The position numbers and the translations under genes were made by a program. A stretch of 12,445 nt of DNA from CAZOEL01 sp964578835 (GTDB lineage Bacteria; Desulfobacterota; Syntrophobacteria; Syntrophobacterales; Syntrophobacteraceae): contig CAZOEL010000123.1 in NCBI GenBank assembly GCA_964578835.1, positions 1-12,445 of the forward strand. Direction: 5' to 3'. The notes beneath the pieces were generated by a model. That model was not told where the DNA came from, made no database searches, and saw only the letters and a list, made by a program, of their open reading frames with translations. The stretch's first letter is position 1. Every line of letters begins with the position of its first letter. This document shows, piece after piece, positions 7,318 through 12,445 of this stretch.

Positions 7318-7560
7318 GTTCTCACCTTCATTAGGAGGTCACAAGAAAACAGGTCAGAACATTTCTCTCTCCCGTCGGTTGCGCGGTCCCTGGTTGCCCT
7401 CAATAGCAGGGTGAAACACTCGACCCGTATTCGCCATAGCTCTTTCCTCCGAGATCGGGAGGAGAGTAAGGGTTGCATCAATACAGAGACTCTATGACCT
7501 TGCGCTTACCCCTTGAGCTTTCGGGCCATTTGCCGGCAGAGAGATCCCTAACAGGAGAAC

Positions 7561-7610
7561 ACAAAGAAAAGCCCTGTCCAAGATGATCCCGGAGCAGGGC
7601 TTTTCTTTGT
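7561..7610. terminator. Bidirectional rho-independent terminator
   Basis: A perfect 16-bp inverted repeat (7561-7576 and 7595-7610) surrounds an 18-nt loop. The outer arm is A/T-rich and the inner arm is GCCCTG/CAGGGC, so a T-rich tail follows the G+C stem on both strands. It lies between the convergent kinase gene and the minus-strand secreted-protein gene and can stop transcription from both. The 243 bp between the kinase stop and this hairpin show no gene. Confidence 0.9.
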
Positions 7611-7636
7611 CTAAAGCATGTTGTTCGTTATGGATG

Positions 7637-8068
7637 CTACTGCTTTACGGGCTTTGTCTCATCGAGCTTCTTTCCGGCATCGGCAACGGGCGCTTTCGAT
7701 GGTTCGGCCTTGGCGTCCTTCTTTTCACCGTTTAGCTTCACATCGGCAGTCTTCCCCGCTTTGCCGTCTTCCGGCTTCACCGTTGCAGCCATAGCGACTG
7801 AAGGCTTTACGGGAGCCTCGGACTTCATCTCGGTTGCAGCCTTCGCAGGAACTGAGGCATGCGGTTTCACTTCAACACCCGATGCGCCCGGCATGGTTGT
7901 CTTCATTGGATCAGCATTCTCCCCCTTCAGCTCTAAAGGGGGCTTTGCTGCCTGGGCCTTATCCATTTCGGATGCCGCGGGTGGAGTATTAACTGCCGGG
8001 TTTGTTGCCTGCTGAGCAATAGCAGAGGCAAGGCCAAGAGATAAAAACATAGCGCCCACGCCAAGCAT
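7637..8068 (-). CDS. Small secreted Ala/Lys/Pro-rich protein
   Basis: This 143-residue protein starts with a hydrophobic stretch MLGVGAMFLSLGLASAIAQQ that fits a signal peptide with cleavage after the Ala-Ile-Ala region. The mature part is low in complexity, with many Ala, Lys, Pro, Glu and Asp and no Cys or aromatic residue, so it is likely disordered and periplasmic or secreted. I recognise no family. The N-region of the signal lacks a positive charge, and no strong ribosome binding site precedes ATG 8068. An in-frame stop lies 11 codons upstream and no other start lies between, so the start may be disturbed by a base change. The gene is divergent from the small gene at 8126 with only 57 bp between, so their promoters must overlap. 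Composition alone argues for a real gene, because the frame stays open over a strongly biased sequence. Confidence 0.6.
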   Translation of the reverse strand: MLGVGAMFLSLGLASAIAQQATNPAVNTPPAASEMDKAQAAKPPLELKGENADPMKTTMPGASGVEVKPHASVPAKAATEMKSEAPVKPSVAMAATVKPEDGKAGKTADVKLNGEKKDAKAEPSKAPVADAGKKLDETKPVKQ

Positions 8069-8125
8069 GGAAACGATCTTTTCAAACGCCGCTCTATTTC
8101 AGAAAGACTCTTCGGGAGGGAGAAG

Positions 8126-8273
8126 ATGGGGGACGATGACGAATGCGTGCAGCTCTTCAGAGAGCTCCTTGAAAGAGAACCGGCCTTCAGAGATATCTCT
8201 TTTGACCCGCAGCACTAACCAGACACTTGATCGGAATGAGGTCTGGACCATCTTCCGGACAATCGACTGGTGA
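8126..8273 (+). CDS. Small protein gene, probably frameshifted
   Basis: ATG 8126 follows GGAGGG by 5 nt and opens an acidic peptide (MGDDDECVQLFRELLEREPA and on) that stops at TAA 8216-8218 after 30 codons. Skipping one base in the CCC run at 8206-8208 joins it to a frame encoding STNQTLDRNEVWTIFRTIDW, which ends with TGA at 8271-8273, 3 nt before the next gene. The joined product would be about 48 residues. The strong ribosome binding site and the neat junction with the next gene support an operon of two genes. No family is recognised. Either the gene is genuinely shortened to 30 residues, or the base is a sequencing or assembly error. Confidence 0.5.
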
Positions 8274-8276
8274 GCG

Positions 8277-9104
8277 ATGAAGAAAAGAGCAGCTCCTCGC
8301 ATCTACTGCATTCCCGCCACGAAGGCTCCTGTAGTGGCCGTATTTAGAAGAGGACCCAGCGAGTGGTCGCACGTTGGCAAGTGGGATCTTGCTCAGGGAC
8401 TCTATGAGCCAGGTGGCTGGCTGCACGGACGCATCTATCCCCGCCGCTCCGACCTCTCCCCTGATGGTCGCTATCTTTGCTACTTCGCCCATAAAGTGGC
8501 CTCCACATGGGAGCATGGCGAAGCGTACGCAGCTGTCTCAAAGCTTCCCTGGCTCACTGCGCTGCACGCTTTTGGCGCCTGTGGCGCATGGACCAGGGGC
8601 TACTACTTCACGGAGGATGAGGTCTGCACTCATCCCGAGGAGGCGCGGCTTCCAATCCCCTACGGGTTACGTCCCATTCCTGTGGTGCCGTTTGCAAATG
8701 AGAGGCGTAGAGGCTGGGAGGAGGCGGAAGATTCTCCCAACCGGAAGCCGGAGGATTTCTGGGATCAATACCGCAATGCCCGCATGATGAAAGTCCAGCC
8801 CGGAGGGCGCCGTGTGCTCCATATGGAGAGCCTGGGGTGGGCAGGAGGAGAGTTCGGAGTGGACCAGGCGGTGGATGGGTTGCGGGTCCTCTATTCGCTG
8901 GAATCCTCAGGTGAGATCGATCTACTCCACGATGTGCAGTGGGCGGACTGGGACCAGAGAGGGCATTTGCTTGTCGCCACCCGATGCGGAAAGCTTCAGG
9001 TGCGAACCCTCGACTCCAAGCACCCCGAGACAGTTTTCGAGGAGGATCTCTCTCTTATGGAGCCAACCCCTGTGCAAGCCCCCTCCTGGGCGCAAAGCTG
9101 GTAG
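8277..9104 (+). CDS. WD40/TolB-like beta-propeller hypothetical protein
   Basis: This is a 275-residue cytoplasmic protein with no signal peptide or membrane segment. It contains repeat-like beta segments such as RSDLSPDGRYLCYFAHK (about 57-73) and VQWADWDQRGHLLVATRCG (about 222-240), where the SPDGRYL and DWDQRGHL cores resemble blades of WD40-like or TolB-type propellers. It is rich in Trp and Pro. The end (PVQAPSWAQSW) resembles the end of similar uncharacterised proteins as I recall them, so the C-terminus appears intact. Its start lies 3 nt beyond the stop frame of the upstream small gene, which suggests translational coupling; no separate ribosome binding site is obvious. Function is unknown; a protein-interaction role is a guess from fold only. 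Confidence 0.75.
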   Translation: MKKRAAPRIYCIPATKAPVVAVFRRGPSEWSHVGKWDLAQGLYEPGGWLHGRIYPRRSDLSPDGRYLCYFAHKVASTWEHGEAYAAVSKLPWLTALHAFGACGAWTRGYYFTEDEVCTHPEEARLPIPYGLRPIPVVPFANERRRGWEEAEDSPNRKPEDFWDQYRNARMMKVQPGGRRVLHMESLGWAGGEFGVDQAVDGLRVLYSLESSGEIDLLHDVQWADWDQRGHLLVATRCGKLQVRTLDSKHPETVFEEDLSLMEPTPVQAPSWAQSW

Positions 9105-9428
9105 CCGTTGCTGGAAACACGCAAGAGTCCTCATGGTCATTCTTCTAGGCGAACGTTTTCTAGAAGACTACTGGATGGGGCAATTTCCAACGAAGGAATG
9201 GGCTTCTACGATTCTAGAAAACCTTCTATAAACTGCTTCTTCAAAAGGGGCAATAGTTGGGTTCTTAGAATGGGGACTGGCTTGAAGAATCCATGAACTC
9301 AGCGGCGCTTGGAATGGCGCCCTGGCCACATTAAGGAGTCATCAACCGGCCCTGGGAGCCTTCCTGCTGGTGGATACTCGACCGTGTTGAGGGGCGCAGG
9401 TGCTAGACGCAAGTTGCGACCAGGACAG
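9105..9428. other. Gene-free stretch with TTCTAGAA palindromes
   Basis: The stretch lies between convergent genes (plus-strand gene ending 9104, minus-strand gene ending 9429). No gene is convincing; short frames are the continuation of neighbours in other frames. It contains the inverted repeat listed at 9155-9222. No clear rho-independent terminator with a T run is visible for either gene. Confidence 0.5.
9155..9222. repeat. 11-bp inverted repeat built on TTCTAGAA
   Basis: GTTTTCTAGAA (9155-9165) and TTCTAGAAAAC (9212-9222) are perfect reverse complements 46 bp apart. Each contains the 8-bp palindrome TTCTAGAA, and a related TTCTAGGCGAA lies just upstream near 9142. The arrangement could bind a dimeric protein or fold as a long-loop hairpin. 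Confidence 0.5.
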
Positions 9429-9644
9429 TCAGTCCTCGATCTTACGTCGGCCAAGCCGCGGACAGATAACCGCCGCAGCCTGTCCATTCTTGAATTCGAT
9501 CGTATGCTCATCGACCTCGGAGTCTGCCAGATGCTGGGGCTTTCGCTGGCTCATTCTAGCCAGTTCGCGCACAGTACCCTCCGAGAAGTGGCTCTCGTGG
9601 CCACAATCGCACCGATAAGATGAAGGGAACAGAAATTCAGCCAT
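9429..9644 (-). CDS. Small Cys/His-rich protein, possible zinc ribbon
   Basis: This protein has 71 residues counted from ATG 9644, chosen because AAGGAG (9653-9658) sits 8 nt upstream; the frame is open further up but has no comparable start signal. The N-terminal part SYRCDCGHESHFSEGTVREL has Cys-x-Cys-Gly-His and a second His, and a further Cys lies in AVICPRLGRRKI near the C-terminus, so a small metal site is plausible. No signal peptide or membrane segment is present. It is downstream of the DUF1499 gene on the same strand with an 86-bp gap, so co-transcription is possible. I do not recognise a named family; conservation of such short proteins would be the test of reality. Confidence 0.65.
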   Translation of the reverse strand: MAEFLFPSSYRCDCGHESHFSEGTVRELARMSQRKPQHLADSEVDEHTIEFKNGQAAAVICPRLGRRKIED

Positions 9645-9730
9645 TTGATCATCTCCTTGGCCTATCTGAACGTTGTTGGCACACCGACTCGATTTCCCAG
9701 GAAGATAAGCCCTGAATACGATCGGGCCAC

Positions 9731-10189
9731 TTATCCGCACTCCCGATTAAACCGGCTTCTGATTTCCTCAAGACGCTTCCTGTTCACGCCAAGATCCCAG
9801 TACCCCACTCTCGAGGCAGAGCGCATCTGAATCGTGCTGCTCAAGCCATCAAAGTAGAACTCGACATCATCGACGAATCCCAGTGCTGTCCTGAACTCTG
9901 CCAGGATGTAATTACTCTCTATTTGGATAATCGTCGTCCTCTTCATGCTGGTGATTATCCGCTTCAAACAGTCCAGAGCATCCCCAGGGGTTGCATTAAA
10001 GGTCAGAGGAGCAATAGCGTGAGAGCTATCACTGCTTTCCGTAGAGACGCAGTTGGGGGAATCCGGGCAGCCGGAGAACTTCCCCTCGAGAATACCGGGA
10101 GAAGTAGGCGTCCGGCTCTTGCAGCCGGCAAACGCCAAGGCTATTCCAAGCACGGCCATGAGCAGGAGGCTAAAGGAATGACGGGCCAT
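9731..10189 (-). CDS. DUF1499 family lipoprotein
   Basis: This protein has 152 residues from ATG 10189, preceded by GAGGTG 4 nt upstream; an in-frame upstream start at 10216 is less likely because it would put nine polar residues ahead of the signal. The N-terminus MARHSFSLLLMAVLGIALAF ends in AGC (Cys23), a lipoprotein signal and lipobox with an unusual Phe at -3. The mature part carries CPDSPNCVSTES, the hallmark of DUF1499, and the rest of the domain follows to the end, with YFDGLSSTIQMRSASRVGYW matching the conserved core (an Arg-Ser-Ala/Ser-Arg-x-Gly pattern). The family is widespread and has no defined biochemical role; it is expected to be anchored at the membrane on the periplasmic side. 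It is probably the first gene of a minus-strand pair with the small Cys/His protein. Confidence 0.9.
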   Translation of the reverse strand: MARHSFSLLLMAVLGIALAFAGCKSRTPTSPGILEGKFSGCPDSPNCVSTESSDSSHAIAPLTFNATPGDALDCLKRIITSMKRTTIIQIESNYILAEFRTALGFVDDVEFYFDGLSSTIQMRSASRVGYWDLGVNRKRLEEIRSRFNRECG

Positions 10190-10957
10190 GAGACACCTCA
10201 AGTTGTCTGTTATCACTCGGAGATACTCCGTGCGAAGAGCTCTCTCTATCCCTGCATAGGGCCAATGATCGGGCGCAATGAGCCTCCCTGGATCTATCGG
10301 CGTTTAAATTTCGCCTCTGGGCATCATGCATGGTCAGTGGCCTCTCATGACACGCCGTCTTCATCGAGGCTCTGGACGAGTTCACTGACGCACATCAACA
10401 TATACAAAGATTATGCGTTATGCGCCCCTTGTTCAACCGGATTCAACATTCTGGCAAGCTTTCGCAACTTTCAGCCGAGAGTTCCGATCAGGTCTTTGCG
10501 GTTTGGGAATTGCCGGGGGGGGCGGCTGAGCATCGGGAGATCACTAATTTTATGGCTTTCATACCATTCTCTGCACGACAGACAAAAAGATTGGCCAGAC
10601 GGAACTGAATTATCCTTGTAATAAGCGTAAGCGTAAAATAAATTGGGAAATCAAGATGATGGGAAAAGAGGGCATTCACCAAGCACCAAAAGGATTCTAC
10701 ATATAGAAGCCCTGTCCCTTGTCTCAAAGATACAGGGAAGCTAAAGAACTGCCCGTCAGTGTTCGCAGTAAAGTCGGCGAGGCGTTTCCGTGGCGAAATG
10801 AGGCTCGAAAAGATGATAATTCCATGTCCGCGCACATAAAGGCGAAAAAGCATTGCATGTTGGCCAAATCTACGCAATTCACGGATGATATTCGACACAG
10901 TCGGGGATGATTGCTACATCATGCCCCTTCCTCTGGGGGCGTCGAAAGAGGGCTCGA
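10190..10957. other. 768-bp gene-free region between divergent genes
   Basis: I see no convincing gene. Open frames exist on both strands (for example 136 codons on the minus strand at 10488-10898 and 63 on the plus at 10719-10910), but they lack ribosome binding sites and known motifs. Notable details are a G8 run at 10515-10522, the short direct repeat TAAGCG-TAAGCG near 10622 and an imperfect hairpin around 10712-10738 (CCCTTGTCT / AGATACAGGG) with no T tail. It must contain the promoters of the DUF1499 gene and the cyclase gene, but I cannot place them. Its length suggests a decayed gene. Confidence 0.5.
10948..10951 (+). promoter_or_regulatory. Ribosome binding site deciding the cyclase start
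   Basis: GAGG, within AAAGAGGG, is 6 nt before ATG 10958. The in-frame ATG 17 codons earlier (10907) has only a weak site, and its extension (with GRRKRAR) does not add a domain. Confidence 0.6.
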
Positions 10958-12253
10958 ATGTTCAAACTGCACACCTTCGGTAAGGTTACACAACTGTATA
11001 TCTGGGTAGCGCTGATAGGGCTGGTCTGGTCCGGCGTGTTGTTCGGGCTTTACCTATGGTCTATAGACACTGAGCAGAAGCATTTGGCCGAGCTGATTAA
11101 GCTCAAGGGGGAATCGCTGGCCCACCACACACAGGTTCTACGCAGCTGGGTAGGCGGCAGCGGCGGCATCTATGTGCAAGTGGATGACAAAATCAAACCG
11201 CACCCGTTGTTGTCGATGGTAGCAGAACGGGACATCGACACCCCATCGGGGCGAAAATTAACGCTGCTTAACTCACCTGCCGTCTTACGCCAGATATCGA
11301 CCGAGTTCGAACGGGAAAAAGGGGACCGCATACGCCTAACTTCGCATGAGCCGATGAACCCTTTGAACCTCCCCGACGGATGGGAGGAAGAGGCGTTGAA
11401 CGTCCTGGAAGGGGGGGAGCAGCAGACATCCGGTTTCGTCACCATCGAGGGACAAAGTGTCTTTCGCCTGATGTACCCGATGAAGACTCAAGACGGGTGC
11501 GTTCGTTGCCACCCCTCTCTCGCCGAAAAGCCTAAGAAGATTCTCGGTGGGCTGAGCATCACTGTGGATAAGACGCCCTACGATCAGATGAACAATAAAG
11601 TGGTGCGCCAATTCGGCTTGACCTATGTCGGCATCTGGATCATGGGCCTGCTTGGCATCGCCAGCTTCGGCATGGGTGGGGCGCGTTTGTTGCGTCGTAT
11701 CGAATATGCGTCTACCCATGATGGCTTGACCCAACTAAAAACCCGACGCGAGATCGAGAACTTGCTCGATAAGGAGATAAAGCGGGCACAACGATATGGC
11801 AGAGAGCTGTCGGTGATGATGGTGGATATCGACCATTTCAAGCTGGTCAATGATCGCTATGGTCACCAAACCGGTGATGAGGCGCTGCGGGTGGTGGCGA
11901 GAACCATCAAACAGGCAGTACGGAATACCGATTTTGTTGGTCGCTACGGTGGCGAGGAGATACTGGTGATTGCGCCGGAAACAGGCATCGAGAACAGCAA
12001 AGCACTTGCACAACGCGTGCACACTGCCGTCAGTAAGGCACCTATCCCCATGAAGAATGAGGAAATCTTTACGGTTACTGTCAGTATTGGCGTTGCCTCC
12101 TTATCTTTGGCTCAAAACACCATACAGAGTCTGATCAAGGGAGCTGACGAGGCTCTATATCGGGCAAAGGAGACTGGACGCTGTCGAGTATGTTATTCAG
12201 AATCGCCCCACCACTCTGCAGATTTTGAGAGAGTCGGCTTGATGGAGAGGTGA
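10958..12253 (+). CDS. Membrane diguanylate cyclase with DUF3365 haem-type sensor
   Basis: This is a 431-residue protein from ATG 10958. A first membrane segment spans about 12-34, then comes a periplasmic DUF3365 (Tll0287-like) domain, a second membrane segment at about 219-241 and a cytoplasmic GGDEF domain at about 250-415. DUF3365 is shown by the SLAHHTQVLRSWVGGSGGIY region, the ERDIDTPSGRKLTLLNSPAV region and Cys181-x-x-Cys184-His185 (DGCVRCHP), a c-type haem-binding motif. The GGDEF active site is GGEEI (331-335), an accepted variant, and RNTD at 322-325, five residues before it, is an intact inhibitory I-site. The enzyme should make cyclic di-GMP from two GTP in response to a periplasmic haem, redox or gas signal, with product inhibition. 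The ligand is not known. It stands alone, with a stop at 12251-12253 and no downstream partner visible. Confidence 0.93.
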   Translation: MFKLHTFGKVTQLYIWVALIGLVWSGVLFGLYLWSIDTEQKHLAELIKLKGESLAHHTQVLRSWVGGSGGIYVQVDDKIKPHPLLSMVAERDIDTPSGRKLTLLNSPAVLRQISTEFEREKGDRIRLTSHEPMNPLNLPDGWEEEALNVLEGGEQQTSGFVTIEGQSVFRLMYPMKTQDGCVRCHPSLAEKPKKILGGLSITVDKTPYDQMNNKVVRQFGLTYVGIWIMGLLGIASFGMGGARLLRRIEYASTHDGLTQLKTRREIENLLDKEIKRAQRYGRELSVMMVDIDHFKLVNDRYGHQTGDEALRVVARTIKQAVRNTDFVGRYGGEEILVIAPETGIENSKALAQRVHTAVSKAPIPMKNEEIFTVTVSIGVASLSLAQNTIQSLIKGADEALYRAKETGRCRVCYSESPHHSADFERVGLMER

Positions 12254-12445
12254 GCTGGAGGCGTTTCAAGAATATCGGGAGCGGCTGCGTACCGTGGGTG
12301 GATCGATTCAGCGGATTTGACGCGGTTTATCCAGGTTCCATATGATCATGGAAAGTTGAACGCCTGCGGGAATTGCCCATATCGCCCTTCTGGCAAGCTA
12401 TCTTAAGATTATATCCCGTTAGCTGAAATGGGTAGCATGGACTTA

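Noticed and set aside
9923..10621. 232-codon plus-strand open frame
   Set aside because: It runs antisense to the well-supported DUF1499 gene, has no ribosome binding site and has an unnatural Arg/Ser/Pro-rich composition.
10488..10898. 136-codon minus-strand frame
   Set aside because: Looks partly hydrophobic but has no start signal or motif and includes translation of a G/C homopolymer; not supportable as a gene.
1..12445. CRISPR array or complete insertion sequence
   Set aside because: No regularly spaced repeats, no transposase motif and no terminal inverted repeats with target duplication were found by eye.

Overview
The window looks like a bacterial chromosome segment of moderate G+C content. 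The gene mix is a many-PAS hybrid histidine kinase, a haem-type DUF3365 diguanylate cyclase, a DUF1499 lipoprotein, a MarC-family remnant and a ParB-like accessory gene. I infer a free-living, Gram-negative, Desulfobacterota-like or related anaerobe or microaerophile, but no marker gene is present to fix the taxon. Coding density is low, and several genes are visibly broken.

Left end (1-2100): a 50-bp copy of the 3' half of a tRNA-Thr(CGU) gene on the minus strand lies at 227-276, followed by its terminator hairpin. It has no matching 5' half, so it reads as an integration attachment site. Short direct repeats flank it. To its right lie a ParB/sulfiredoxin-fold gene (584-1501) and an unrecognised acidic protein gene (1600-2100). 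No integrase is visible; it would have to lie left of the window or be lost.

Decay zone (2101-3960): 540 bp with no recognisable gene are followed by a GNAT acetyltransferase pseudogene (one stop, two frameshifts) and a MarC-family membrane protein pseudogene (two frameshifts, no C-terminal half). The intact 3.3-kb kinase reading frame next door argues that this is real decay and not only poor sequence.

Signalling and envelope region (3961-9104): a 1099-residue hybrid histidine kinase (PAS-PAS-PAS-GAF-PAS-HisKA-HATPase-REC) converges on a small secreted Ala/Lys/Pro-rich protein gene, with a near-ideal bidirectional terminator between them. Divergent from the latter is a short gene, probably frameshifted, that nearly abuts a 275-residue beta-propeller-like protein gene.

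Right end (9105-12445): two minus-strand genes encode a DUF1499 lipoprotein and a 71-residue Cys/His-rich protein. About 770 bp then lack a gene, and a membrane diguanylate cyclase follows with a periplasmic DUF3365 domain carrying a CxxCH haem motif. The kinase and the cyclase both look like membrane- or redox-linked environmental sensors. No DNA-binding response regulator or c-di-GMP effector gene is present, so their outputs lie elsewhere.
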